From Amycolatopsis australiensis (GTDB lineage: Bacteria; Actinomycetota; Actinomycetes; Mycobacteriales; Pseudonocardiaceae): a stretch of DNA of 64,000 nt. The stretch is taken from positions 2,976,001-3,040,000 of the forward strand of contig NZ_FPJG01000006.1 in the NCBI RefSeq assembly GCF_900119165.1, written 5' to 3'. Both the position numbers and the translations under genes were made by a program. Shown in pieces: positions 34,204 through 42,636 of this stretch. Below the pieces are notes generated by a model. It ran no database searches. It was not told the DNA's origin and saw nothing but the letters and a program-made list of their open reading frames with translations. Every line of letters starts with the position of its first letter. Within the stretch, counting starts at the first letter, position 1.

Positions 34204-34250
34204 AAACTGAACCGTCTAGTCTTGTACGACTGAACTAGACGGTTTAGTTT
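34204..34250. promoter_or_regulatory. Long TetR operator dyad
   Basis: AACCGTCTAGT (34210-34220) and ACTAGACGGTT (34234-34244) form a perfect 11-bp inverted repeat, extendable to 17 bp per arm (34204-34220 and 34234-34250) with one mismatch. It is centred between the TetR and monooxygenase genes and overlaps their likely promoters. Confidence 0.85.
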
Positions 34251-34289
34251 AGTTGGTGTCGGCCTCTCCGACCCATCCCTGGAGGAACC

Positions 34290-35834
34290 ATGTCCCACTC
34301 CGCTTCCGCTGGCGCGTTCACCGACGTGCTCGTCATCGGCGCCGGCCCGACCGGCCTGACACTCGCGTGCGACCTCGCCCGCCGCGGCGTCGACGTCCGC
34401 GTGATCGAGCGCTTCGACCGGCCCAGCGTCGCCTCGCGCGGGAAGGGGCTGCAGCCGCGCAGTCTCGAAATCCTCGACGACCTCGGCGTGGCCGGCGAGA
34501 TCCTGGCTCGCGGCGCCACGAAGCTGCCGGTCCGCATGATCGACGCCGACGGGTCTGTCGTCGATCGCGAGCCGATCGCCACACCAGTTCCCGATCCGAG
34601 CATGACCCCGTACCCGGAGCTGCTGTGGATCGCCGAGTTCGACGTCGAGGGGCCGCTGCGCGATCGCCTCGCGCTCGACGGTGTGCACGTCGAGTTCGCC
34701 ACCACGGCCACCGCCCTCGAACAGCACGACGACCACGTTCTCGTCCACGTGAACAGCGCTCGGGGGCCGGCGAGCATCCGCGCCCGCTGGGTCGTCGGCG
34801 CGGACGGTGGCAAGAGCACCGTCCGGCACTGCCTGGGCCTGCCCTTCGAGGGGTTCACCATGGACGACTACTGGTACCTCGGAGATCTCCGGCTGGACGG
34901 GCTCGACCACAGCCTTCAGTACATCTTTCCCACGGCCGAGGGGATGATCGGCCTCACGCCACTGCCCACGACCGACCTCTGGCAGTGGCAGTCGACCATC
35001 AAGGCCGGCGCCGAACTCCGAGAACCCTCGCTGCCGCTGTACCAACGGCTGCTGGACGAACACCTCGGCGCCGGCCGTGTCACCCTCACCGACGCGACGT
35101 GGCTGTCCCTCTACCGCGCCAACGTCCGTCTCGTACCTCGTTACCGCGTCGGACGGGTGTTGCTGGCCGGAGATGCCGCGCACGCGCACTCACCCGCCGG
35201 CGCCCAGGGCATGAACACCGGGATCCAGGACAGCTGGAACCTCGCGTGGAAGCTCGGCGCGGTGCTCTCCGGCGCGGACGCGTCGCTGCTCGACACCTAC
35301 GAGGAGGAACGCCGGCCTGTCGCTGCCGCCGTGCTGCGGCTGAGCACCACGAGGATGCGCAAGTTCGTGGCCACGGCCGCCGACGGAGCCGACGGCGTGA
35401 ATAAAGGACTTGCGAGCATGGGCGGTGAGGTCACGACCGGCCTCGCCATCGGCTACCCGGCGAGTTCCCTGTCCCTCGACGGCAGGCGAGCCGAGCGCGC
35501 CCCGTATGCGGCGGGCCTTCGCGGCCCGGGATTCGCCGGCAGCACGTTCGACCTGTTCCGCGGGCCCCACTGGACGATCCTCGTGTTCAGCGATCGCGCG
35601 GACAGCACGAAGTCGTTTGCCGGCCTACCCGCCGACGTGCATGTCCATCGGATCGGCACCGGGGCGATCCACGACTCCCGGGGCGCGGCCGCGGCCCGGT
35701 TCGACACCGGGCCCGAGACGGTGGTTCTGGTGCGTCCCGACGGCTACATCGCGGCGCGAGCGCCACTCGGCGAAACTGCCCAGGTCCGTGCCCACGTCCA
35801 GCGGCTGACCGAACGCCAGTCCGTAGCCGCATAG
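34290..35834 (+). CDS. FAD-dependent aromatic monooxygenase (class A)
   Basis: A 514-residue flavoprotein of the p-hydroxybenzoate-hydroxylase type. The dinucleotide loop VLVIGAGPTGLTLACDLARR is near residue 13, the DG motif VVGADGGKSTVRHCLG near 165, and the GD motif VLLAGDAAHAHSPAGAQGMN near 287, followed by IQDSWNLAWKL. The C-terminal 130 residues are the thioredoxin-like domain of RdmE/phenol-hydroxylase-like members. It inserts one oxygen into an aromatic or polyketide substrate using NAD(P)H. GGAGG lies eight bases before the ATG. Control by the adjacent TetR protein suggests induction by a xenobiotic or antibiotic-like substrate. Confidence 0.94.
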   Translation: MSHSASAGAFTDVLVIGAGPTGLTLACDLARRGVDVRVIERFDRPSVASRGKGLQPRSLEILDDLGVAGEILARGATKLPVRMIDADGSVVDREPIATPVPDPSMTPYPELLWIAEFDVEGPLRDRLALDGVHVEFATTATALEQHDDHVLVHVNSARGPASIRARWVVGADGGKSTVRHCLGLPFEGFTMDDYWYLGDLRLDGLDHSLQYIFPTAEGMIGLTPLPTTDLWQWQSTIKAGAELREPSLPLYQRLLDEHLGAGRVTLTDATWLSLYRANVRLVPRYRVGRVLLAGDAAHAHSPAGAQGMNTGIQDSWNLAWKLGAVLSGADASLLDTYEEERRPVAAAVLRLSTTRMRKFVATAADGADGVNKGLASMGGEVTTGLAIGYPASSLSLDGRRAERAPYAAGLRGPGFAGSTFDLFRGPHWTILVFSDRADSTKSFAGLPADVHVHRIGTGAIHDSRGAAAARFDTGPETVVLVRPDGYIAARAPLGETAQVRAHVQRLTERQSVAA

Positions 35835-36320
35835 AACAACGCGCCTGAGCCGTTGTGTTCGTATGCCGAAGCAGCCGGCCTGCGCCGACTACTTGCTGCG
35901 CCGTTTCACAGAAGCCACGCCGTCACGTCGATTGGTCATGGGCTGGGAACGGCGCGAGGCCCTGGCCGGACGCTGGCCATCCGAGCGAAGGGAGCCGGCG
36001 TTGTCGGCGATCGCTTGCCACCAGGGGCCGGCCGACGTCTTGGCGACCCGGGATTACGCCCGCCACGACGAGGTGCTGCACGGCCTGCTGGTGCGTGCGG
36101 CGGAGTCGAACAGCGCAGGCCGTCGGAGGACAGCCGCGATGTTCAGGTGGCCGTGCTCGGGCACCGCCGCCGGCTGCTGTTCCGGACGAGGTGGAGGCGA
36201 TGGTGACGGCCAGACCGGGGTTGCGGATCCGGAAGAACCAGCGGTACAAGGCAGGGGAGCATCCCGAGCGCGAGCCCCCCGGGTGCCGGGACCCGGCGGT
36301 GCCGCCCCGCTCGTCCCCGT
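35835..36320. other. Stretch without a supported gene
   Basis: From 35863 a plus-strand frame has coding-like codons for about 90 residues (ALSAIACHQGPADVLATRDY, ARHDEVLHGLLVRAAE) and then loses them, suggesting a truncated or decayed gene I cannot name. Confidence 0.35.
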
Positions 36321-36755
36321 TCACTCGTCGAGTTCGCCGGGGAACGGATAGCCCGCGGCGCACGCGAGACCGCTGGTCCGCTCGCCGGCCGTTCCCACGA
36401 GCACCGTGACCGCTTCGCCCGCCAGGACCGAGCCGGCCCGGGTGGCGACCCTGGCGGCGATCGCCCTGGCGCGGGCGGTCGAGCCGACCAGCAGCGTCAC
36501 CGGGTTCCCCGCGCCCAGCAACGCGCTGAGGAATTCCACCTGGCGGGTCTCGAGGTCTCCCGAATCCGTTTCGGCCAGGTAGATGCTGCTCGCGCCGTGC
36601 GCATGCAGTCCCCGCGACAGCTTCCCCACCGTGCCGGTGGGACCGACCGCCACCGCCGAGGGTTCCCCCAGCCCGCGGGCGACGGTCAGCAGCTCGAACG
36701 TGCTCGGCCGGATCTTCCCGTCGAGATGGTCGACGAGCACCAGAACCTCAGCCAT
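36321..36755 (-). pseudogene. etfA: Electron transfer flavoprotein alpha, truncated
   Basis: A 144-residue ORF starting AEVLVLVDHLDGKIRPSTFE with LLTVARGLGEPSAVAVG, the N-terminal domain of EtfA. Normal EtfA is about 320 residues; the whole FAD-binding C-terminal domain is absent, and the frame ends in SGLACAAGYPFPGELDE, which looks non-homologous. No etfB is adjacent. It is the last gene of the acyl-CoA operon, where a functional EtfAB would accept electrons from the dehydrogenase at 39138. As it stands it is probably non-functional. Confidence 0.8.
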
Positions 36756-36784
36756 GGCGTTGTCCTCCAGGGTTTTCACGCGGG

Positions 36785-37927
36785 TCAGACCGCCAGGGGG
36801 TCGAGGTCGCCGTCGAGCACGGCCAGCGCTTCGGCGAGGTAGTAGTCGCCCCAGACCAGCTCGTTCGCCGTGGCCAGGCCGAGCAGCTTGTCGTAGCAGC
36901 CGGTGGTGAGCACGGCGATGTCCCCGGGAAGGTCCGGTACGGGCCGGAGGTGACCGGTGACCAGCGCGTCGACGGTGCGCCGCGCCAGCTCGCGGTACTT
37001 CCCGCCGTCCGGCAGCAGGGCGGCGAGCTTGAGCAGCGCGGCCGCCGCGATGGCGGTCGCCGAGGTGTCCTTGAGCGTGCGCGGGACGGCGGGGTCGTCG
37101 AAGTCCCAGAAGGTGACAAGGTCCTCCGGCACGTGCGCCGCCCACCAGTCGGCGACGGTCACGGCGGTGTCGAGGAACTCGGGGTGTCCCGGCAACCAGT
37201 GTGCCGACATCGTGAAAGCGAGCATCGCCCACGCCTGGGCGCGCGCCCAGGTGCTCGACGGCGAGTGTCCCTTGTGGCTGTACCGCCGTACGAGCTCCCC
37301 GGTCACCGGGTCGACCGTGCCGGACTGGCACACCGAACCGTCCGCCCGCACGCAGATCTCGATGTGCCGCCGGGCGTGGGAGACGGCGGCCTCGCGCATC
37401 CGGTGGTCACCGGTGCGCTCCGCGACCGCGGCGAGCAGCGCCGACACGGCGCCCACCGCGTCGATGCTGGTCTCCGTGTCCCCGACGCTGTGCGCCTCCT
37501 CGGCCGCCGTCCCCAGGGGCATGATCCCGGCGACGGGGTCGAACGAACCGGCCAGCCCGCGCGCCCCGCGCTCGGCGCGTTCCCACGCGGCCGCGTCGCC
37601 GAGCAGGTGACCGCCGAGCGCGGCGCCGTAGTGGAAGAGGAACCCGCGGAAGATGGTCGGCGAGTTCTCGCGCCCGTCCAGGCGGGCCGAGTACTCGCGG
37701 GCGGCTTCCCGATGGCGGCCGCCGCGGCCGGCCGCCAGCCAGAGCTGTCCGACGAAGTGCCCGCCGGTCCAGTCCCCGTCGGGTGTGGTCGTCCACTCCC
37801 CGGTGTGCACGTCCGCGTAGTGCGGCAGCCCGGGCAGGTTCGCCGCCACCGTCTGGTCCACCCGGGCGAGCATGCATTTGCGGGCGGTCGCGATGGTCGC
37901 GGGGTCGGGGTGCGGTCCGGCGGTCAT
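36785..37927 (-). CDS. GH88-like (unsaturated glucuronyl hydrolase-type) protein
   Basis: A 380-residue (alpha/alpha)6-barrel protein. Resemblance to GH88 enzymes is seen in DGDWTGGHFVGQLWLAAGRG, TETSIDAVGAVSALLAAVAE (the Asp of the SIDxxMN-type motif), YSHKGHSPSSTWARAQAWAM (Trp-Ala-Arg-Gly/Ala-Gln motif) and TFWDFDDPA. The other acid, in the HDLGF-type motif, seems replaced: TIFRGFLFHYGAA has no Asp. GH88 enzymes hydrate the vinyl ether of unsaturated uronic sugars. Its place in an acyl-CoA operon, with an ATGA overlap with a CoA transferase, suggests another hydratase-type substrate. Confidence 0.82.
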   Translation of the reverse strand: MTAGPHPDPATIATARKCMLARVDQTVAANLPGLPHYADVHTGEWTTTPDGDWTGGHFVGQLWLAAGRGGRHREAAREYSARLDGRENSPTIFRGFLFHYGAALGGHLLGDAAAWERAERGARGLAGSFDPVAGIMPLGTAAEEAHSVGDTETSIDAVGAVSALLAAVAERTGDHRMREAAVSHARRHIEICVRADGSVCQSGTVDPVTGELVRRYSHKGHSPSSTWARAQAWAMLAFTMSAHWLPGHPEFLDTAVTVADWWAAHVPEDLVTFWDFDDPAVPRTLKDTSATAIAAAALLKLAALLPDGGKYRELARRTVDALVTGHLRPVPDLPGDIAVLTTGCYDKLLGLATANELVWGDYYLAEALAVLDGDLDPLAV

Positions 37928-39141
37928 CGGTGGATCTCCTCCTGCACGACGTGGTCGGCGCGGACGGCGCCCTGCCTGGCGAACTCCGCGATCTGCTCCG
38001 GCGGGTAGCCGAGTTCGGCGAGGACTTCGGCGGTGTGCTCCCCCACCCGCGGGACCGCCCGGCGGACCTCCGCGGGGCTCCGGGACAGCCGCACGGGGTA
38101 GCCGACGACGCGTGCCGGGTCCTGGCCCGGGACGTCCACCTCGACGAGCAGTTCGTTGGCGGCGAGCTGCGGGTGCCGCAGCACCTCGGCGAGCGTGAGC
38201 TGCGGCGCGCAGAGCAGGTCGACCCGCTCGAAGCGGCGGAGTGCCTCCTCGGTGCTCAGCCGGGCGACGACCGGGGCGACGACCTCGTTGACGAGATCCC
38301 TGTTCCTCGCCTGCAGTTCGCTCGTCGCCAGTTCGGGGCGCAGGCTCAGGTCCGGTACCTCCAGGGCGTCGCAGATCAGCCGGACTGCGTTGTCCCGGAA
38401 CAGTCCGAGGACGGTGACCACGCCGTCCGCCGTGGCGAAGGTGCCGCCGTACCACTGCGTGACCCAGTTCAGCGGGTGCGCGTACATGCTGTGCGCCGCC
38501 GCCTCCAGCATCTGCATGGCCACGGCCGTGTCGAGCAGGTTGACGCGCACCTCCTGCCCGCGCCCGGTGCGCTCCCGCTCGAGCAGGGCGGCGAGGACGC
38601 CCTGCACCAGTCCCATGCCCGAGGCGTAATCCACCTGGGCGGTGGGGTTCAGGTACGACGTCAGCCCCGGGTCGCCCACCGCCGTGGCGAGCCCGCTGAC
38701 GGTCTGGGCGAGCATGTCCTGCCCGGGCTTGTGCGCCCAGGGCCCGGTGACGCCGAAGCCGGAGGCGCTGGCGTACACCAGCCGCGGGTACTGCGCCGAG
38801 ATGTCCTCATAGGACAGTCCCAGCCTGCGGATGGCGTGCGGCCGGTAGTTGTGCACCAGCACGTCCGCCTCGGCGAGGAGCCGGTGCAGGATTTCCATCC
38901 CCCCGGCCGTTTTCAGGTCGAGGGCGACGCTGCGCTTGTTCCGGTTCAACGCCACGAAGTACGACGACATCCGGCCGGTTCCGACCGCTTCCCGGTCGAG
39001 GACGCGCATCGCGTCGCCCCGCTCGCCCCGTTCGACCTTCACCACGTCCGCGCCGAGATCACCCAGCGTCTGACCGGCGAGCGGTCCCTGCATGATCTCG
39101 CAGAGCTCCACCACCCGGACGCCGTCCAGCGCGCGGCTCAT
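37924..39141 (-). CDS. Family III CoA transferase (CaiB/BaiF)
   Basis: A 405-residue class III CoA transferase. The N-terminus LDGVRVVELCEIMQGPLAGQ is the CaiB-type opening; LGDLGADVVKVE, NRNKRSVALDLKTAGG, VLVHNYRPHAIRRLGL and GVTGPWAHKPGQDMLAQTVS follow, with Asp in GQDML at the position of the acyl-anhydride-forming residue. It moves CoA between carboxylic acids. It overlaps the acyl-CoA dehydrogenase stop and the GH88-like start (ATGA both times), so the operon is translationally coupled. Confidence 0.92.
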   Translation of the reverse strand: MSRALDGVRVVELCEIMQGPLAGQTLGDLGADVVKVERGERGDAMRVLDREAVGTGRMSSYFVALNRNKRSVALDLKTAGGMEILHRLLAEADVLVHNYRPHAIRRLGLSYEDISAQYPRLVYASASGFGVTGPWAHKPGQDMLAQTVSGLATAVGDPGLTSYLNPTAQVDYASGMGLVQGVLAALLERERTGRGQEVRVNLLDTAVAMQMLEAAAHSMYAHPLNWVTQWYGGTFATADGVVTVLGLFRDNAVRLICDALEVPDLSLRPELATSELQARNRDLVNEVVAPVVARLSTEEALRRFERVDLLCAPQLTLAEVLRHPQLAANELLVEVDVPGQDPARVVGYPVRLSRSPAEVRRAVPRVGEHTAEVLAELGYPPEQIAEFARQGAVRADHVVQEEIHR

Positions 39142-40280
39142 GCCGCACCTGCCGCGGCGTAGGCCGCCTTGGCGATGAGGGTCCGCTGGATCTGGTTGGT
39201 GCCCTCGTAGATCTGGGTGATCTTCGCGTCGCGCATCATGCGTTCGACCGGGTAGTCGCGGATGTAACCGTATCCGCCGAAGAGCTGCACGGCGTCGGTG
39301 GTGACGGACATGGCGTTGTCGCTGCACAGCAACTTCGCCATCGCGGCCCTGGCGCGGGCATCCGGGTGGCCGGCCTCGATCAGCGCGACGGCCTCGTACA
39401 GCAGGGCGCGGGCGGACGCGAGCCGCACGGCCATGTCGGCGACCATTCCGCGCACCATCTGGAAGCGCGCGACGGGCTGGCCGAACTGCGAGCGCTCGGA
39501 GGTGTAGGCGAGCGCCGCGTCGAACGCCCCTTGTGCGACGCCGAGCGCCTGCGCCGCGATCAGCGCCCGGCTGCCGTTCAGCTCGCCCATGATGTAGCGG
39601 TACCCCTGGGCGGGATCGCCCACGACCCGCACGTCCGGCACGAAGCAGTCGTCGAGCACGACGTCGGCGGTCGGGCTGCCGCGCAGGCCCATCTTGCGTT
39701 CGTGCGGTCCGAAGGACAGCCCCGGATCGTCGCGGTGCACGATGAACACGCCGTGGCTCGACTCGCCGGTACGAGCCAGGACCGCGAACCACGCGCCCCA
39801 GGGCGCGTTGCTGATGAAACGCTTGAGACCGTTGAGGCGCCAGCCTCCGTCGACCTTGGTGGCGGTGGTGGTCAAGCCCGCGACGTCGGAGCCCGCGGTC
39901 GGCTCGGTGAGGCACCAGCCCGCACCGGCCTGCCCGCTCGCCACCTGCGGGACGACGAGCTCCTGCAGCTCCTCCGAGCCGTGGGACAGGATCGTGGAGG
40001 TTCCCGCCCAGTTCACCAGCAGCACGTGCGAGGTGGTCATGCACGCCGCGGCGATCTCCTCGACGGCGATGACCTGCGACAGCAGGTCGGCGCCGGAACC
40101 GCCGAGGCGCTCGGGGTGGGCGAGCCCGGCCAGGTCGGCCTCGACGATCGCCTGCCACGCCTCCTCCGGGAAGCGTTCCTGCTCGTCCACGTCCGCGGCG
40201 TGCGGTGCGATCCGCTCGGTGGCGATCTTGCGCACGGTCGCCCGGAAGTCGGCGTGGACGTCGGTCTCGATGGTGCTCAT
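39138..40280 (-). CDS. Acyl-CoA dehydrogenase
   Basis: A 380-residue flavoenzyme of the acyl-CoA dehydrogenase family. FAD-contact signatures are AGWCLTEPTAGSDVAGL and ISNAPWGAWFAVLAR; the C-terminal motif RDAKITQIYEGTNQIQR holds the catalytic Glu. ERSQFGQPVARFQMVRG and LFGGYGYIRDYPVERMM are also typical. It oxidises an acyl-CoA to the 2-enoyl form and passes electrons to ETF; the only nearby ETF gene is the truncated one at 36321. It lies three bases after the racemase-like gene and overlaps the next CoA transferase. Confidence 0.94.
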   Translation of the reverse strand: MSTIETDVHADFRATVRKIATERIAPHAADVDEQERFPEEAWQAIVEADLAGLAHPERLGGSGADLLSQVIAVEEIAAACMTTSHVLLVNWAGTSTILSHGSEELQELVVPQVASGQAGAGWCLTEPTAGSDVAGLTTTATKVDGGWRLNGLKRFISNAPWGAWFAVLARTGESSHGVFIVHRDDPGLSFGPHERKMGLRGSPTADVVLDDCFVPDVRVVGDPAQGYRYIMGELNGSRALIAAQALGVAQGAFDAALAYTSERSQFGQPVARFQMVRGMVADMAVRLASARALLYEAVALIEAGHPDARARAAMAKLLCSDNAMSVTTDAVQLFGGYGYIRDYPVERMMRDAKITQIYEGTNQIQRTLIAKAAYAAAGAA

Positions 40281-40283
40281 GCC

Positions 40284-41468
40284 TCAGGAATTCCTTTCTG
40301 TGCGGGAGCCAGGGTGGGGCCGGGTGATCGGCGGCCAGCTCAGGTCGCCCGCGGCGGCGTCGTGCGGTGCCACGACGCGCGCGGCCTCGTCCGGGGTGAG
40401 CCCGAAGCGCCCGAGCACCGCGACGGTCTCTTCGGGATCCGGTGTGCCGCCGGGGGCGGCGGGGGTGCGGGAAAGCCTCGGCACGGCCGGAACCCGGTCC
40501 AGCGCGAAGTCCGGATGACGAGCGGTCACGTGGGGATGCGCCGCCAGCTCGTCGGGTTCGAGCACGGGCGTGACGCACGCGTCGCTTTCGGCGAAGTGTG
40601 CCGCCCAGCTGTCGCGGTCCTTGCCGCGGAAGACCTCCGCCAACGTGCGGGTGAGCTCGGGGAACGCGGCGGGATCGAGGTGGTCGGGCACGTCGGAACC
40701 GTTCCCGAGCCCGAGTTCGGTCCACAGCGCCGCGAAGAACCGCGGTTCCAGCGCCCCGACCGCGACGTACCGGCCGTCGGCGCATTCGTAGGTGCGGTAG
40801 GCGGGCATGGTGCCGGTGAGCGCGCCGGTTCCGCGCGCGGGCAGGGTCGGCGTACCCCAGTCCGCGAAGGGCATCGCCATCATGGACAGCACGCCGTCGA
40901 CCATCGCGGCGTCGACGTGCTGACCGGCGCCCGAGCGTTCCCGCTCGTGCAGTGCGGCGAGGATGCCGAACGCGGCGAGGAGACCGCCTCCGCCGAAATC
41001 GGCCAGGAGGTTCAGCGGCGGGGTCGGCGGGGCGTCGGCGGCGCCGAACGTGCCCAGTGCCCCCGCGACGGCCAGGTAGTTGATGTCGTGCCCCGCGCGC
41101 TGCGCGAGCGGGCCGTCCTGCCCGTAACCGGTCAGGCTGCACGAGACGAGTCGCGGGTTGATCCGGCTCAGCCGGTCGTGATCGGCGCCGAGCCGGGCGG
41201 CGACGCCGGGCCGGAAACTCTCGATGAGGACGTCGGTGTGCTCGACCATGCGGTCCAGCACGGCGCGCCCTTCCGGGGTCTTCAGGTCGAGCTCGATGGC
41301 GTGCTTGCCGCGGCGCAGGACCGGGATGGGGGCGCCGGTCCGGCCGCCGCCGACCATCACCACCTCCGCGCCGAGGTCGGCGAGCAGCATGCTGCAGTAG
41401 GGCCCGGGGGCGAGCCGGCTCAGATCGAGGACCCGGATGCCCGTCAGGGCCCGTTGGTTCCGCGTCAT
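40284..41468 (-). CDS. CoA transferase/alpha-methylacyl-CoA racemase-like
   Basis: A 394-residue family III CoA-transferase-fold protein closest to alpha-methylacyl-CoA racemase. RVLDLSRLAPGPYCSMLLAD opens the fold. The racemase pair is visible: His in QRAGHDINYLA near residue 127 and Asp in LLADFGGGGLLA near 157. These act as the two bases for C2 epimerisation, so a racemase is favoured over a transferase. It overlaps the transporter stop (ATGA) and precedes the dehydrogenase, consistent with making the right isomer for oxidation of a branched acyl-CoA. Confidence 0.9.
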   Translation of the reverse strand: MTRNQRALTGIRVLDLSRLAPGPYCSMLLADLGAEVVMVGGGRTGAPIPVLRRGKHAIELDLKTPEGRAVLDRMVEHTDVLIESFRPGVAARLGADHDRLSRINPRLVSCSLTGYGQDGPLAQRAGHDINYLAVAGALGTFGAADAPPTPPLNLLADFGGGGLLAAFGILAALHERERSGAGQHVDAAMVDGVLSMMAMPFADWGTPTLPARGTGALTGTMPAYRTYECADGRYVAVGALEPRFFAALWTELGLGNGSDVPDHLDPAAFPELTRTLAEVFRGKDRDSWAAHFAESDACVTPVLEPDELAAHPHVTARHPDFALDRVPAVPRLSRTPAAPGGTPDPEETVAVLGRFGLTPDEAARVVAPHDAAAGDLSWPPITRPHPGSRTERNS

Positions 41469-42391
41469 GGCGTGTACTCCAGCTTCGGGTGGGTGGCGGG
41501 ACTGCGGTCAGTGGTGGCGCCTGGCCGGAGCGCGACGGCGCTGAGCAGGCTCAGCACGCCCAGCACGCCCAGCAGGACACCGACGGCGAACACGCCGTGC
41601 GCGGCGGCCAGTGCGGCCGCGACCAGCGGTGCGATGGCGCCGCCGAGAATTCCCCCGAGGTTGTAGGCGATTCCCGCGCCGGTGTACCGGTACGCGGTCC
41701 GGAACAGCTCCGGCAGGTAGGCACCGACCGGGCCGTAGGCGATGCCGTAGGTCTCGGTGACGGACAGCCGCACATAGAGTCCGATGAGGACCAGGACGGC
41801 GCTCGCCAGGAAGGGAATCCGCCAGCCGTAGGAGAGGAAGGCGGGGCTGCCCTCGCCGACGGCCAGATCGACGACGAGGAACGTTCCGCTGGCGAGTGCG
41901 AAGCCCAGCGCCGGCCCGAGTTGTGGGAAGACGGCGTACAGCCCGCGCTTCCCGGGCGGGGCGTTCTCGGCGGCGAGCAAGGTGGCACCCGCCCACTCCC
42001 CGCCGACGGCGAAGCCCTGCAGGAAGCGCAGCACCGTCAGCAGGATCGGCCCGGCCGCGCCGGCGACGCTCGCCGGCGGCAGCAGCCCGATGACCACGGT
42101 CGCCACGCCCATCAGCACCAAGGTCGCGACCAGTGTGTTCTTGCGGCCGAGGCGATCCCCGAAGTGACCACACACCACGGCGCCGACCGGGCGCGCCACG
42201 AACGCGACGCCCAGCGTCGCCAGCGACGCGACCGATCCGGCCGCCGCGCCGAGCGCGGGGAAGAACACCTTCGGGAAGACCAGCGCCGCGGCGGTCCCGT
42301 AGAGGAAGAAGTCGTAGAACTCGATGGTCGTACCGGCACAGCTCGCCACGGCCACGCGGCCCAGCGCCGTCCCCGTTCGTTCGTCGGTCAC
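41465..42391 (-). CDS. MHS-family transporter with internal deletion
   Basis: A 308-residue metabolite:H+ symporter-like protein. The first half is normal (TIEFYDFFLYGTAAALVFPK, GHFGDRLGRKNTLV, RFLQGFAVGGEWAGATLLAA). After YVRLSVTET the sequence jumps to YGPVGAYLPELFRTAYRYTG, which in full-length members lies about 110 residues later, so TM7-9 are missing in frame. Relatives are about 430 residues. It is first gene of the acyl-CoA operon and probably imported its substrate; transport now is doubtful. AAAGGAG directly abuts ATG 42400, so GTG 42391 is the better start. Confidence 0.85.
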   Translation of the reverse strand: MTDERTGTALGRVAVASCAGTTIEFYDFFLYGTAAALVFPKVFFPALGAAAGSVASLATLGVAFVARPVGAVVCGHFGDRLGRKNTLVATLVLMGVATVVIGLLPPASVAGAAGPILLTVLRFLQGFAVGGEWAGATLLAAENAPPGKRGLYAVFPQLGPALGFALASGTFLVVDLAVGEGSPAFLSYGWRIPFLASAVLVLIGLYVRLSVTETYGIAYGPVGAYLPELFRTAYRYTGAGIAYNLGGILGGAIAPLVAAALAAAHGVFAVGVLLGVLGVLSLLSAVALRPGATTDRSPATHPKLEYTP

Positions 42392-42586
42392 TCGGCTCAT
42401 CTCCTTTGATGAGGTGGGTGTCGCCGTTTCCCGGCCTGGTTGTGCGCGAGAACAAACCGCGCGTAGATGATCGCTCGAGCACTGGATCCCGTTCGAGGAG
42501 AACCTCGGCCTCCGGGCGTTGTAGCTGCTACTTTAGACAGAACCAACAGGTCAGATCCATGTTTCGCACGATGACGGTCGGGCGCG

Positions 42587-42610
42587 CTCGTTGTGCCGTG
42601 GCACAACGAG
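42587..42610. promoter_or_regulatory. Perfect palindrome upstream of the PucR gene
   Basis: CTCGTTGTGCC and GGCACAACGAG form an 11-bp perfect dyad with a two-base centre, 17 bp before the PucR ribosome site and within the divergent spacer to the acyl-CoA operon. It is a likely operator. Confidence 0.75.
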
Positions 42611-42636
42611 GGGCCTCCGGTCGGAAAGGAGGCCTG

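Noticed and set aside
35863..36351. 162-codon ORF between monooxygenase and etfA fragment
   Set aside because: Coding-like codons stop after about 90 residues and no domain is recognisable.
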